Shown: positions 44,365 to 58,228, counted from the stretch's first letter. The stretch: 64,000 bases of DNA from Marasmius tenuissimus (GCA_029532415.1 JAQOTA010000047.1:62001-126000); one strand, 5' to 3'. The notes: generated by a model from the sequence alone, not told the origin. Numbers and translations are program-made.

Positions 44365-46150
44365 ATGTCTACCACCCTCACCTCCCTTCCAAATGAAACT
44401 TTTCACCATACCGCTCGACTGGTCTGTGTAGTGCCAAATTCACAGAACGGGATAGCTCATTTCCGATTCACACACTGGACACGATGTCCACAACCTACGA
44501 GCAGTCAATAAATCAGTCGATACAGCGATGTGCCCCGTTGTGTGGGAGATAACACCAATCATCCTGGATCTGAACCAGGAGAGTCTGGGACTCGGTATGG
44601 CAATGCTCGAAGAATTAGGCCATGCGCCGGTGGGCAAGTTTCGGAGGCTGAAAATCAAGTCGTTGAACCCCTCGAAAGAACCTCACCCTCCGAACCGTGT
44701 CTTGTTGCCGAATGACGAGGGTGATTTTGTGGTGGTATCACCTGTGCCAGAGGATACAGACGAGATCTTAGAGGCACGTACGAGGCTGCCAGAGATTCTG
44801 CCAAAAGCATTGTCAGCTTTGAAGGGTCAAGGTCGGTAAAGTGCGTTTGTGAAGTGGACGGACTTCATGGACTTATTTGGCTCACATCACACATTACAGG
44901 TGGACTGTCGCGAGGAAAGATCCCGACCACACGCACAAACAAGTGCTTGAATCGCTTGGACTTATTCCGCACCTCACTGACGTTCAAATCATCACTGGAG
45001 TCGATGCGACCGCACTACCTCTCCACTCCTTGATGAACGGGTCTCTAGACACGCTCGCGATAAAACAGGCAGGAGATCAATTATTGGATCCCAATCAGCT
45101 CAAATCATCTCTCGCCACCGTTCTCGCTCGCAACCCTGATATTACTCACCTTGGGCTCGATAACAACATACACCGCGACCCCGCTTCTCTTTCGGGACCT
45201 ATTCGAGAATATCCCTCCAAATACGGTACAACTACGCTCCCTTCTGTTGGCTGGACGGGCCATCCAAATAACTCCCCGGGTCTGGCCTCATTTGCAGTCA
45301 CTTCGTTCTATCGAGCTTCCGTGGTGTAGTTATGTCGATCCCACATCTCTATGGAAGTCTCTTGCTGGCTACAGCTGCGGTTCACTTCCGCTCACTCGTA
45401 TATCATGCAACGAGGTTTCCGAAGAACTGTTGGATATATTAGAGTCGCAATCGTTACGAGGTCTTCAAGTCCTGGCGTTTGAATACACCGGTGCAGGAAC
45501 AGACGAAGCCTCCGATCGGCTCGCCCAGCGCTTCTACAACGGTGTGCTTCATCGACACCAGGATACCCTCAGAGAATTGTCTATTGTCCCGTCGTTTACC
45601 AGAGATTGGCCAATCGGACAACATAACCTGAATATTTTCGATCTATGCAAACATCTGACGAAACTCTCAATTGGGCTAGATCTCAATAACATTCTTCCCA
45701 GAGAAGATAATAATTCCGATGGCAGGATTCTTCAAGATGGAGAAGAGATCAATATTGTTGTAGGTGTTCCTTCTCAGGTACAAGACCAGGCGTGGCTAAG
45801 TGCTCTCTCATCAGACTTCTTTTGTCTCTCGAGTCGCGTGATTACCCAGCCTCTCCACTATTGCTCTTCATGTAGCGTCCTCCAAAACTGAACGGTTCGG
45901 TCCATTCAGGATATGTAGATTGAAGACCAGATCTCGCACCCTGAGGAAGATGCAGGAGGCGATCGAAAGAATTGAGGTTTCGGAGGCCTGCCTTCCGTTC
46001 TATCATCCGTTACGAATAGTTACTAACAAATCCATCGGACATACAACAGCGGAATTTGTGTCTGAACTGGTCTACGATGGGGACGGGGAGCACGGTGCAC
46101 GAACATCAATCAGGTTTCGACGTTGTGATCAGCAGAAGAACGTGCGGTGA
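44365..46150 (+). CDS. F-box/LRR-like protein with an apparent frameshift
   Basis: ATG 44365 gives MSTTLTSLPNETFHHTARL, an F-box-like start (LPNE). After a very short intron (34 nt if the join is LISDSHTGHDVHNLRAVNKS) it reads SVDTAMCPVVWEITPIILDL. The rest has leucine-rich-repeat character: LGLIPHLTDVQIITGVDATA, HLGLDNN, SLRSIELPWCSYVDPTSLW, LTKLSIGLDLNN. The last exons read KTERFGPFRICRLKTRSRTL and end at 46150. At about 45180-45195 the frame shifts by one between DNNIHRDP and LFRDLFENIPPN without splice signals, so either a sequence error, a missed short intron, or a pseudogene. The intron near 45770-45850 is unresolved. Confidence 0.6.
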
Positions 46151-46569
46151 GACGGATACTTGTACATATCCTCGTAAATTGAAATATTCTGCCTCTATCG
46201 GGTGCTCCCGTCTTAGTGACTGTGCTCGGCGATGAACCCAAATGGGTCAGGGTCAGGAGGTAAACATCATCATTTGATCATGCCACGGTCACGCTCTTCC
46301 CTTTTACTTCTCACATCGCGTCGCGTCTCCCCGACGTCCGCAAACTCACTCTTTCCCCTCAATCCTTCAAAAAGACGCGACACGAGCTTACGAGCTACAT
46401 ACCCGATCCCTCCCCAATGTCACATGTGATAGAACAGCCACTGCTAGATCCTATATCAACCTCCCTCCCTCCCAGAAATCGCCCCCACCTCTCTTGCTTC
46501 TCTACCACCACCTTCTGGGCTATCTGTCGACTATCCTCCGCAGCTTAACTTGACTTTTTGTGCCTCAAA

Positions 46570-47207
46570 ATGCCTTTCTCTGCTTCTTTGCTTATCTCTG
46601 GCAACACCAGCAACTCTGCTATGCTCTGCGACTCCCAAAATCAAAATGTCTCACTCGTCGTCGTCGCCTCCCCCAATGCCGCTGTCTTCCAGGTCCATCA
46701 AGACCGTTCCCGACTCGACTTTGGCGCTGCTGCGAGCAAATTCAATGAAGGACGACAGGAAAGGAAGCTTCGACGGACCCGTGCTCTGGCCCCCTCACCC
46801 GCCCACAACGTCACCGTCGTTCACCGCATGGATGGAGACTATTTCGGCCAGGTTGCAGAGATTGAGTTTGGAGATGCTTGCCATACATATGAGACGGGTT
46901 TCAAAGGCGAGGTAAGGTGTTTTTCTCATTTGGCCCCTCGTCGTCGTCGCTGACCCCTATTTTGTATTCTCAGGAAATCAAACGATTCCAGCTTGAGGAA
47001 ACCGAAGAATACAAGTGGCTGATGTCCGAAGTTGCTAGTGAGGAATTCACAGAGGACGAAGACGATCTCCGCGCTTTACTCGACGTGTTCCCCCAGCCAC
47101 CTTCCTTCGCTGCGAACAAGAAGATGGACAAGAAGGCGAAGCGACATGGGGTTATTTTCGACTTTCCGAAGGTTCAAGCTGGCGTCGACTGTGGCAAGTG
47201 GTGGTAA
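46570..47207 (+). CDS. Small acidic protein of unknown function
   Basis: Two exons joined at 46911 (GFKGE|EIKRF; intron GTAAGG...CTCAG). The joined protein is about 190 residues. It starts MPFSASLLISGNTSNS and is basic around position 60 (RQERKLRRTR), then acidic: FGQVAEIEFGDACHTYETG, EETEEYKWLMSEVASEEF, TEDEDDLRALLDVFPQPP; it ends KVQAGVDCGKWW. No signal peptide or membrane helix. No family recognised. The splice signals and continuous composition across the joint support it. Confidence 0.55.
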
Positions 47208-48676
47208 TCGACGTCCGGATTTTCAATACGCTTCGACAATCTGATACCCCTAATCGCGATACCCGACCTATACCAAAAACTCCAAAAACATATTGCTCGA
47301 TACCCTAATGCTTCGGTCTCCTGGTTTCTGGATTCAAGTAATGCTATACCCTATACCCTTCATGCTTGGTCTAATGGTCTTCTAAGTTCTTCTTTCTTGG
47401 GCTCTCTGGGTGTCTATCTGCCGTGGTCTCTGTATACCCTGCTTAATTCTGGCTGCTTATTGCTCTGCTTTAACGACTATACCCCAAACCTTCGAGTCGT
47501 AGGGACTCTTACCAGCCGCCCTAGGACGTCTCCGAAGAGCCGACAGACTCACGACCTACGACCGAGGCCAACCTTGATCGACTACTCTGGATTTTGCGAT
47601 GGGAGCTGCCTTGAATTGCTCGGACACTTCGCCCGTTGGGGGATGCCTTTGATACCCTCATGATAAGTCCCCTCTTGTCATGTGTACCACAGATTAAGCT
47701 GACCCGTACTCATCGAGGTGTGTGGAACGACGACGGGGATACGATTGGTTTCGCGGCATGGGGATTGGGAATGGTTGGGTCTGGGTCCGGGTGTATCGCG
47801 TGGCCGAGGGGGAGGTTGGACGTTGTACGGGGGCTGGGCATTTCTTTTTCATGTTTACCGTATGCATCTCAGTAGACAGTTTCTTTCTTTCGTCCTACTA
47901 TTACACAAATATTACATACCCAAACGGACTCCGCCGACTCAACGTAAACATATACACCATAATACCATTTACATGCATCGGTGTCGCCCTTCTCATTACC
48001 CGAAGGTTCCTCCCGAGTGACATCTTTTGCGCCGCATCAAGTGACAAAGTCAAGATGGGCCAGATGTGCGACATGCCACCGCAGCTCGAACGAAAGCCGC
48101 CAACTCAAATCTGAATCCCCGGCGGCAATCCCTCACCCTTATCTTCATTCTTCCTCTCCACCTACAGAGCTGAATTAGCTTTGACATTCCGAGAAGCTTC
48201 AAATTCGAACACCACATAAGCGTGATATTAATGACACTCCAACCAATGCTAACCGATGTCATTGACTCATTCTCGGACTCCGGAGGCATGCAAGTAAGGT
48301 CCCCGCTGCACATAGTTACTTGCAAGAAAGAGAAGATATGGGCAGTATGGCAGTATGGTAGTACATGATAAACACAAGCAGATAGCAATTAAGTATGTAG
48401 TGTAGTGGATGAGTAGTTACGAGCAACACCACCTTGGCAATGTGATGTAGCGAGTGCACAGATACAAGATATGATAATGATACAAAGATGACAGGAGAGC
48501 GTGGTCCAGCAACCAAGAAATGAGGATTGTACAGTGATGATGATGATGAGTTGAGATGAGTTGGGACGCGGGGTATATACATTTTCATGGATCTTCAAGA
48601 AGGGGTATAAGTCGTTGCTGCATTCGGCGATATGAGCTGTTTGTTGCAAAGACACGCGACGACAATGACGGGAACA
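47208..48676. other. Intergenic region, no supported gene
   Basis: Several overlapping open frames under 130 codons on both strands, none with a recognisable motif; repeated ATACCC-type runs at 47240-47360. Confidence 0.4.
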
Positions 48677-49101
48677 TTACTCACTAACAAGATAATGTGT
48701 TTGATGTTTAAGAAGAGTCAGAGTTTTCGGTGAGAGCTCTGATCGTGTTTGCGTGGAGGATGAAAGCTACGAATAGACGCTAAACCGTCGCGTGAGGTCA
48801 GACGTGACACCACCCAAAAACATACAAACACTTACTAGCAGCAAGAGCAAAGCGATGAAGATGAACTCACGATGGCCAATCCTGGCTTCAACGACACCGT
48901 CTACTTGATTTTGCTGAGGAGGAGCAGCAGGGCCGGGATTCTGAAGAAGAGAGAATGAGAATTGGGTTTGATGTTTGGTAAGAGACTCGCGGGAAGGCTC
49001 ACATTCTCTTCTGCTTCAGGAGGAGGGAACCGTTGTTGAGCAGGATAAGGATGACGTCTATTTTGTCGACGGTTTCGAATTTCAGGATTTGTGGAAGCCA
49101 T
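48677..49101 (-). CDS. Small single-pass membrane protein, unknown
   Basis: ATG 49099-49101. Exon 1 (49003-49101): MASTNPEIRNRRQNRRHPYP then AQQRFPPPEAEEN. Exon 2 (48836-48940): NPGPAAPPQQNQVDG, VVEARIGHREFIFIALLLLL. A third exon (from 48766) gives SSTQTRSELSPKTL... to TAA 48677-48679; reading through the intron instead gives VSVCMFLGG and an earlier stop. A Pro/Gln-rich cytosolic head and one C-terminal helix resemble a tail-anchored protein. No family recognised. Confidence 0.5.
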
Positions 49102-52100
49102 GACGGTGAGTGGGAGGAAATTTTGTGTGATGGTGGTTCAGGAAAGAGAATTGATGGCGCCCAACGAATTTATACTTGAGAACCCTTGGGAAAACAATCG
49201 CGCATGGAACACAACCAAACAGGATATCCCTTTTCCTTCAGCCCATAAACGCCGGATTCTATCCAAAAGACAAGGAACAAAGAGGCCGAGTACTGAAAGG
49301 ATACAAGAACGTCGGGATGATCACCTTGGATAATCACCATTCAAGACACCCTGACACCCTGGCCACATTCAACCCATTCTTGCGTTCGCCGACTACAGAA
49401 TCCAATTCTTCTTGTCCCCACGACCCTCACAATCCACACAACCCATGCCTCCTCCTCGCAAGTCTTGCTATCAGCGATGATGTGCCCCAGAAGCCGTGGC
49501 TCGAGGACCCTTCTCGCTCGTGCGTTGCATTCAATTCTGTAGTCAAAGCAGGCTCGGCTGGTGTGATCCACTCGAATACTCTGTTTGGGTGGGAAACGCG
49601 CCGTTTTATCGTTGGTGGACTGTGGAACGACGGATGATGATGCTTCTTCAGTATTCTCGGGGTCGCGATGTCCTGGCTGGATTTCGTGGGATGCTCGGAT
49701 CGGCAGCCATGCCGGTTCGACTTCGGTGCCCCTTCTTCTATGATTCGGAAGGAGCTCTGTTCGCATTGCTGGAGATATCTGCATGGAACGTTGAGTCATC
49801 GTCGACCAAACGGCGAGGCCCTTCGACGTTGCTCGAAAAGGAAAAGCACGTGACGAGGAGGGTCGGACCCGACAGGATGAGTCGACGCGTCACGGACGCG
49901 CCATATGGACGATGATCAACGCGGGGATGACTGGTTTTTTTCTCTCTTGATTTTGATCTTGACTTTGACCTTGCCCTTGAATCTTTGACAGCCAGCAGGG
50001 CATGATGTCCCCGAAAAGTGAGTAGAACGTGCGATCTCGTCCCAGCAAAGTCCCTGCAAGCCTATCAGCCGGCTTCAAGAGCTCCTCCAATACAAGATGT
50101 TTCCAGCAGCCTCAAGAGCAACGACCGACCCCTCAAGACTCGACGGTGTGAAGAGCTAACGATGGTCTTGTGCGCCCTTGAGGGCAGACACGGTCTACCC
50201 AGTGAGATGCAGACTCCGATGCCTCAAGGGCTCTTCGAGTTGCGCTCCTCCCTCCTTGATCGACATTCGTGCTGCTAGAATGTTGTCTACGATACCCAGG
50301 TATCATTTGAGGACGAAGCTGGACTCTCTGTGCTTCGTTCTGTGGACACCTCGACGTGTCCGTGGACTATCGCTCTTGCGGACGTGCGGACGTGCGGCCA
50401 GTGCCCAAACAGGTACCTCGAGTCCAGTATACTCTGCACAGTGGCCGCAATGGGGTGGGCCGCATGCGCAGGCATCAGCAAGAATATCCTAGGATGTGTG
50501 CCTAAAGATTGTGATCACCATCAAGATTTCATGTCGATTCAAGACGAGAACGTACCAGAACCCCTCAATGATACCCCGCCGATGCCCACCAGCTTGAGTG
50601 AATCGCACTATGAGCCCTCGTAGACGTTTGGGGTGACCCAAGCGTTGTCCAGCATCCAACCGGTCTACAGAGAACACGAAAGATGGTCTCCGAGGCTCAT
50701 TTTTCGGCATATCCTTGTTCGAATTCGTGGAACGTCGTCGACAGTAGAAGGAGAGCGGTCGGAGCACCCTCTTTGAGGCGGGCCAATGTTGTTGTTGATG
50801 GGGGTTGCGATGGAGGAGAGTTTTAGAAAGTTTCCCAAAGTTTCCTGAAGCTTCCGCCCATAATTTCAAATCTCTTCTTCTTACGCCCGTTGCCCTCCCG
50901 CTGCATCCAATAAAGCACTTTGTCTCTCCTCTACCCGTCCCAATGTCTGAAGGCACACTCGTTATATCTTCAAGATTGAAATCAACGCCAAAAGTTGAAG
51001 TTTCCGAGGTTCGTCGCAATTTGGATGTTCCGATTCATATACAGAACGTCGCTGATGTATAGCAGGAGAGCATTGGACTTGACGAGCTGAATGATGGGTG
51101 AACCGGTGAACATTGTCGTTCGTTGATGTAGGACAAGTCCAACGACAGCATGGGGTAAAGCCTCAGGGTCTCTTGCAGCGACTCGGACTCTCCCATTGTT
51201 TTCAAATTCTCATTCCCACCCTCAAAGAACTCATTGTCTCTGTTCATCCGGAAATGTCTTGATACAGCTCACAGTTTGCCTTTTATTTATCACCAAGTCA
51301 GCTATCCGACGACTCACAACGACCTTGAGGCCCCCAAGTCTGAATACGGGCGCACATAGAACACATCGTCAAGCGCGGACTGATTCGCTGTCCATTCTTT
51401 GTCCATACGGGGCCCTTGTAACGCCTTAGACAGATTTGCCGACTGGCATGCTGGGACGCCACTCCGGAAGCCGCAAAAAGAGCACTATGCCACTGGCACT
51501 AGGCTCTGCCGGGGCTACTATCGGTTAGAATTACTCAATGAGATTCTATGACAGGTGCAGGGCCTTTGAGATTCCTACCACGTACCGACCAGGACTTTCC
51601 AGAACAGTCCCAGCCCACTCTTACGATCTATGACAAATCCAGGTCTCGAGGGACACCCAGATCCTGTAAGGTCATTTGTTCGAACTCGTCTGAGTCTCAA
51701 ACGGTCGAGCAACGGACTGACCTGGAACTAACTGTAAACAGTAGCGGATGCACCAACGACCCTAGTTTCGGTGCAAGTGCTCGAATTTCAGCCGAAATTT
51801 CACCCGCCAATCGGGTCGGTGACCCTTGCATCGTGCAACGGCTTATAAGATCTTCATCCCGCCCAGTGAGAATGAACGTACAGATCAGGAGCTTCGGTAC
51901 GGTAGTTCTGCCAGTGAGTGCAAGGAATCGTTACTTGTCTCTCGTCTTTTGTACCGTTGGTCGGAATATTCATTGTCAATGAAGCCAGATCCTGCTTGTT
52001 GGTCCTTGTGGGCACGGTATACGTAGCAACCGCGAACTCCGGTCCATAGCCACTGCTATTCTCTACTTGCAGTATCGTTGACTGAGAAAGATACACACCC

Positions 52101-52434
52101 TCCAAGCTCGTTCAGAGCGAGTGCCTTGGTATCTACCTATTAGCTGTAGAATTCATTCGATTGAGTGCAAGCGTCGGAGGCCAGCCGGTTCCTATAGCTA
52201 CTGAAGACTCCAAGTTCAACACTCAATCCATGCAACCAAATTTGAACCGATCATGAATTGAAATGCCTGCTATGATACAGAAATTGCTTGCTACGCATTA
52301 ATTTTGTAGGGCTCTATAGATGCGAAAAGTATGTAGAGATAGGATAGCGAAAAACAACGATGAAAGTCCGCAACGAACGCGTTAGACTCATAACCTTAGT
52401 CATAATTACTGCTGGTATCCCGCCTTCCCCTGGT
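49102..52434. other. 3.3-kb stretch without a supported gene
   Basis: Open frames up to 176 codons occur on both strands (for example 50489-51019 minus, 51548-51982 plus), but overlap each other, lack recognisable motifs and lack convincing splice partners. A gene here is possible; I cannot support one. Confidence 0.4.
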
Positions 52435-55075
52435 CTACAGAGACCAGATTTTCATCGTCGCGTCTCGTGCGCCAGAAACCAGGTAACGATCCATATATCT
52501 CAGACGTTCCACGGGTTTCGTGTGTCCGTTCGTCATGAGTGTGGAGTGTTGCATGCTCGTACGGTTGTAGATCTTCAATAATACATGAGTATTGAGCAAA
52601 CACAAGGGGAAAATTTTGCTCACCTTGATGCCATTCTCACCCGTAGCAGCGACGATTTTGCGGGTGTCGAATTGCAGAGCGGTAACCGGATGTTCATAAT
52701 TCAGTGTCTCGAAGATACCTCCTGTCCGAAGGTCCCATATCTATCAAACCATTAGTGGAAGGAGTCACAACACCACGATAGTAAAACCTTACCCGAATTG
52801 ACTTATCAAGGCCACCGCTGACAACGTGAAGTTCGTCGAATTGCAGGCAAGTGACAGGCGCTGTGTGTCCCATCAGCGTCCTGTGAGCTTGTCCAGTTCG
52901 CACTTGACGAGTCAAAGAATGTCGGCGAAAGGTCCTTAAATGAGCTTGGAAGGTCACTCACTGTCCCACATTCGAACCGCACCGTCCCCACTTCCACTAA
53001 CAAGACCGTATCCCCAGAACTGCACCGCACCCACATAGTCTTCGTACATATCCCAACTTCCATCTGCATACGCCGGCGTCGGGACAGCAAAGTTACCCAT
53101 AGAATTTGCGGAGCCAGCAAAGAAACTTCCAGAGAGCGAGGAGCTGGGGGTTGTTGAGTGGGATATCGCCCACAGGATATCCATAGTCATGACGCATTGA
53201 CCAGTCGTTAGATCCCATTGCCTAAGAGTCTTGTCCGAGGCACCGGTCACCTACCAAAAACCGTCAGTAAAAGCATGAAGATGGTGGAGATGAAGATACA
53301 CACCAGACACTTGTCCTCAAAGAACATTGCAGTGACGGCTTTCGTATGTCCCTCCAGAACCCTCATGCATGCAGGGTCTTCTCTCTCCTTCTGCTTCCCC
53401 GAATTCCTAATCCCATTCACTCCAAATTCATCAGCATGACCTTCCTCCTCACCTTCCTCCTCCGCAACGTCACTCAAATTGACCTCCCCCCAGCCATCAC
53501 TATCCACCGAGTCGACCTTTCTTAGATCCCACAGCCTCACGGTACTATCTTCGCTACCCGTCAGGCAGACATGGGCCTCCACCTGAATTGTCTTCACCGT
53601 GCCACTGTGCCCTTTCAACCGACCGATTTCCGATCCGGAGAACAGATCCCACACGCGCGGTTGAGATTCCTCCTGTGATGCACTGACAAGCGTACCATAG
53701 GGTTCGGAGAAGTCTAGCGCAGTTATCGGCGTTTTGTGGCTCTCGAGGGTCTGCAGGGAAAGGAAAGATTAGGATATGACAAAGCTTCAACTTAACGAAG
53801 CCTACCATAAAGGCAACACCTGGCGGTAGGTCATCGTGTTCAGAGGGCAAAAATGATGGTCCCTTTAGATGTCTGGAGCTCTGCGGAAGTGGGAGGTCAT
53901 TTCCTGGAGCCTTCGAGGCGCGGGTTTTGGACGATTGCTCGAATTCCAAGCGTTCCTTGACACCTTCCACTAACCAAAGATTAGAACTTGAGATTGAATG
54001 GTCCGAGGTAGACATACATTCTGCGTCCAATTCTAACTCATCCTCTTGGAGTTTGAGAAGATCGCGTTCAAGTTTCGCACGTATTCCGTCCAGGGCTTCT
54101 ATTTTATGGGTAATTTCCGTTATTTCGCTGTTGATTAGGCTCTACGATCGCGGTCAACAACTCTCATTGTCATGCACGATGCCAAGAAACGTACCCTCTT
54201 GACATAGAGATTCTCTTTATCCCGCTGGATCTCCTTGCTCTGCCTGAGCAGCTCGTCTTTCCCAAGCATCTTTGTGGCACTCAAGCTCTCTCTCCCTTTG
54301 CTCTTCCCTTTCCTGCCCGACCCATGAACCAACACGACATCCTCATCATGGTCCTCCTCCTCAGTCAACATCCCTCTCGCATTCATTCCCAGCTTTTTCA
54401 GCCCGATATGTGGAGCATCCACACTTCGCATCTGCCTCCTCCTCGTCTTGCTGTGTTCTGCAGTCGGTATCGTAGCATTGAACCCCTTCAGCAAACTAAC
54501 ATCCGAAGCAACACCTTCCGGCTCAGGAACTTCCACGTTCAACAACTGCTCTGTCGCTTCCACAATCTCAAGATCGCGCGACGTGAGTCTCCGACTGCCC
54601 ATGCTAAGCCTAAGAGGTGCCCTTCCCAATGTCGCAAAGTGGTCCACTCTAGGTCGTGCCATACCACCGGTTATAGTCGGAGGTGTATTCCTGGAAGAAA
54701 CAGTTGCGGCGTTGTTCATCATCTTCGGTGTCATTATCACTGGTGCTACTATAGACGAGTAAGAAGAGATTGTCGTCAGTGACCTACATCGAGAAAGTAA
54801 GACGAAAGAAAAAATATCCGGACGTAGTCCGTACAGAACAACGAAATGGTACACAAACACGCACACTCTGACAATATCCTCGTAGAGTCCCTCTTCCTAT
54901 GACTGAAAGGTGCCGTCAGGACCTGCTGCAAGAGTGCAATCTTGCTTGTGCCCGACGATGAAGACGAAGAAGAGCTCGCTCCAGGATCCGTTATGATTGC
55001 GTCCAAAGCAGCTCGTGCATTCCGACGTTTTTCTTCAGTTTGGGATTGTGTGGACCCCGGAATGTCTGCGGGCAT
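52435..55075 (-). CDS. MDV1: Mdv1/Caf4-type WD40 mitochondrial division adaptor
   Basis: ATG 55073-55075 ([10 protein letters not shown]), chosen over a GTG upstream; stop 52435-52437. N-terminal extension, then [14 protein letters not shown] and a long Ser/Arg-rich part; coiled coil [20 protein letters not shown] then [20 protein letters not shown]-terminal WD40 propeller with repeats ending [45 protein letters not shown] and KIWSL. This order (N-terminal Fis1-binding part, coiled coil, seven WD repeats) matches fungal Mdv1/Caf4, which links Fis1 to the dynamin Dnm1 on the outer mitochondrial membrane. About nine exons; an insert in WD repeat 2 is acidic ([12 protein letters not shown]). Confidence 0.85.
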
Positions 55076-56748
55076 TCCACGAGGTAGCTGCACTACTCGA
55101 GTGCGGGAGGAGCGTACAAAACTGTGGACCTGAACTTTTGGAGAGTTACGGTTGACCCCCTCGTCACCGTGCCGGTTGACTTCACGTCAAAAGTCCCACG
55201 GTACGGCACACGCGTCTGACCACGACCCGAGCACCACTTGATCACGATTCACGACTATGATCCGTCTTTCAATAACCTCTGGGGACATTAACAATTTTTG
55301 TGGCAGTATTGCAGCTGGGGTTATTTGATACTACGAGGTACATCACCTAGGACTGGCTCAATTCTGAACTTCACCCGCTATACTCGCGCTCAACGTTTGA
55401 CCTCGAGAATGCTTTGACCAGGTACGTGTGCCACATCCAGTCCGACAAGTACAGGAGGGACCTTGGAGTCTTACCGTATGCAGATTAGAAAAATCGACTG
55501 ATAGGCTAATGACAGATATAGGAAGCTCTCAGGACAATAAAAGGATCCTCTCTCCGGCATCGACCTTAGGCAACAGCGAAGTGACCGGCGAGTGCTTGGG
55601 CTACCATGGTGTTTGAATGGTCGAAGAGCGATCCTTCCCTCGATCTCTTTCCTTTGTGTGCAACGAGTCAATTTCTCTCCCCCCCCCTCAAAGATCAAAG
55701 CAAAATTTTCACACTTTTCATGTTCTTTGTTTCAAGTCTAGGTTTGATCACTGAGTTTGCCATAGCCTACTAATCCCTCATGCATCGATCGTGTCAGCTG
55801 CACGCCCGCCTCGGAAGATAGCTGATACCTCGCTTTGACCCACCTGAACCTTCCTTCCCAAACGGCAGGTTGACATTCAGCCACACGCGATAGATATGCT
55901 GCCATACCTTCCAGGAGCCGGTCATGATTGGTGGTGGCATGTGCATGTGATTGGCTGCTGCTCGAAGAGACACGAGCCATTGGTCCGAGAATTTGACGCA
56001 ATTCGAATCAACTTTCCAGCTCTCCGTGGCTTTGTCGGCTTATTGACGACGGTGGGGAGTACTGTTCATGGCAGAGTCCTCATTATTGGACCAACCTTAG
56101 GGTGTGTGGTCAAGGATGTCCCATATAGTTGAGCATCCGCTCGGTGAGAAAGACGCGCGAAGGAGAACGGAGGTCCGAGGGTTGCCGTGGGTCGCGGGTG
56201 GTGGTGGCGGGGTTCGTGGAAAGAGAGATTGTATCACATCATATTCGATGTCCGTTGTCAGATGGTTTCGATGACGATTTTGTGGGTGGACAGCTTACCT
56301 TTTCTGCACTTGACGCCGAATAACGCCTACACTTGTGAAAATTCGTAGGGTGCATCGTGTTCGGTCTGACTTCACCGATGGTCCCATCTGCGTCCCGTCA
56401 TTTGGACTTTCGTATTGACGAATGCCCCGCTGCAGATCGACTCAAACATGCGTTTCAGCCATGTATCATATGCTGTCAAGACATCAATGGTCTGTGCGAT
56501 TTAATTCACTTACAATCGCTCGCCGCCTTTCTCTCTCAGAGACCAATCGGAAGCGGAGCCGCATGGGGTCAGAGAACGTCCAAACCTTCAGGGCAGCGCT
56601 GCGGCTTTGGACTCGACCCGCGGTAGCTTTGAAACGTCGTGTGTTTCACGTCGGAACGTCCCTGTGTACCATCTCAAACCAGTCTCCGAAGACGAGTTTC
56701 ACGTACTTTGCGACCCATGTATTGACCACAGTGAACCAGAGGAGACTC

Positions 56749-56788
56749 CAACACTGACCAGATCGTTAGAATGATCTGGTCAGTGTTG
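56749..56788. repeat. Perfect 16-bp hairpin
   Basis: CAACACTGACCAGATC, 8-nt loop, GATCTGGTCAGTGTTG. Not followed by a T-run. The CTGACCAG core resembles the subterminal motif of the Plavaka-like elements, so it could be a tiny element remnant. Confidence 0.7.
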
Positions 56789-58132
56789 AATTCAGCGATT
56801 GCATTGGGGTACGTCGATAGCTTTGCTTCAGTCCTGACGCGTGGACGGTGGAAAGGGGTGCTTGGGCTCTGTTCATCCATTCCAGGTCCTCCCTGCTCGC
56901 ACGACTCAAACGGCCTGGTGGCTAGGACTTCATAATCTTGATCTATTGGTATGTCATGATTATAATCAGCACGTCTTAGTACTTTCTTGAACTTCATTTG
57001 CGCAGCAGTAACCAAACTTTTGGGTACACGCCCTCTTCTGATTCGTCGCCTTTTCTTATACAATTGACATCGTACAACTGGAATGCTTAGGTAGGATGGT
57101 CTGGGAACGGGAACATTCGGTATCACGAACTTGTGTGCAACTTTTGTGGAGAACCGAAGACCTTGGAAACATGATGTTCCTGAACACATGAGACTTGAGT
57201 CTGTCGGCCTCTAGTAAGTAATCCCCAGTGTTCTCGAGCACCGCGAATTGAGCCACTGATGAAGGTCCGGCTCCATTAATCGTCGAACTGGACCTTCTTG
57301 GGGACGATGGTGATAAAGGCTTCAAATTGGTCGGGACTCCGATGCAATATCTGTCTCAGCCACTGGAGTCATTCATTTCGATCCGCTGTCAGCCATCACC
57401 AACTAGAACTTTTCGGGGGAGGGCCAGGTCCCCGCTCAGCACGGCCCAGGGCTTCTTCCCTTACCTCGAGAGCTCTACGTTATTCTTTACAGTCTAGATT
57501 CAAACTCAGAGAAGCTCTTAACACGGTAGATCCAACCATCGTCCCTATCAATGAACTTGTTCTTTCTGATTCTAGCATTGTCACCGGGCCGACGTGCCCA
57601 ATCAGAAACAAGCAACACTCGGCCAATGGGACGACTTGCAAGCAGCTGAGAGCTCACGACAGCATTTACTCTGACATGCCAAGTCTCGAAGATGTCACGG
57701 ACCCCCCGCCTGAACTTGTACTCCGACTCGAGTCCTGGCCTTGAAGGACGGGATAGGAGAGCCTCCCAGCAAGCCATGTATCTTGCTGCTGCGTGGTGGT
57801 GGCCGCGTCCAACGCGACGGTATCAGCATCCCTCTCTGAACGCTCTGGAACACCATCGTCTCTCTGGACTCCGAGTCGGGAGGCAATGATTTTCAACGGC
57901 ACGCGGTTCAAGTGTTTGTCGTCTCGGCGCGTTCCACGTTTCTTTCTGACAAGTAAAATCGAAGACATGTTTACGGCCTCCGTAGCTGAATGATTTATGA
58001 AAATAATCAACTGTATTCTCCAGGTAGACCTCATTGAAACCCAATAAGGTTAAAATATGGCATGTTGAACGCTTAATTGTCAAAACTAAGGATTTATCCA
58101 CAAGTCTTACGACGCGCACGGACCTCTTTCGA

Positions 58133-58142
58133 GGGTATAAAA
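58133..58142 (+). promoter_or_regulatory. TATA box of the hydrophobin gene
   Basis: GGGTATAAAAACTG about 90 bp before the ATG at 58229. Confidence 0.5.
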
Positions 58143-58228
58143 ACTGTGGCCTACCTCCCTCATTCTCCAGTCGAACACCTCAGTTCAACTACCGTCTCTT
58201 GTCTCCGCCCCTCTCGAGCTCAACCACA

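Larger units (their letters stand above)
55076..58228. other. 3.1-kb stretch without a firmly supported gene
   Basis: Minus-strand open frames at 55738-56001 (VRQILGPMARVSSSSSQS..., helical) and 56674-57189 (171 codons, basic LYKKRRRIRRGR) might be exons of a gene, but I find no joins or family. Includes the hairpin at 56749-56788. Confidence 0.4.

Noticed and set aside
47722..48114. 130-codon open frame, plus strand
   Set aside because: Composition changes along its length; overlaps other frames equally open; no motif.
51548..51982. 144-codon open frame, plus strand
   Set aside because: No motif, no splice signals; surrounding stretch has many equivalent frames.
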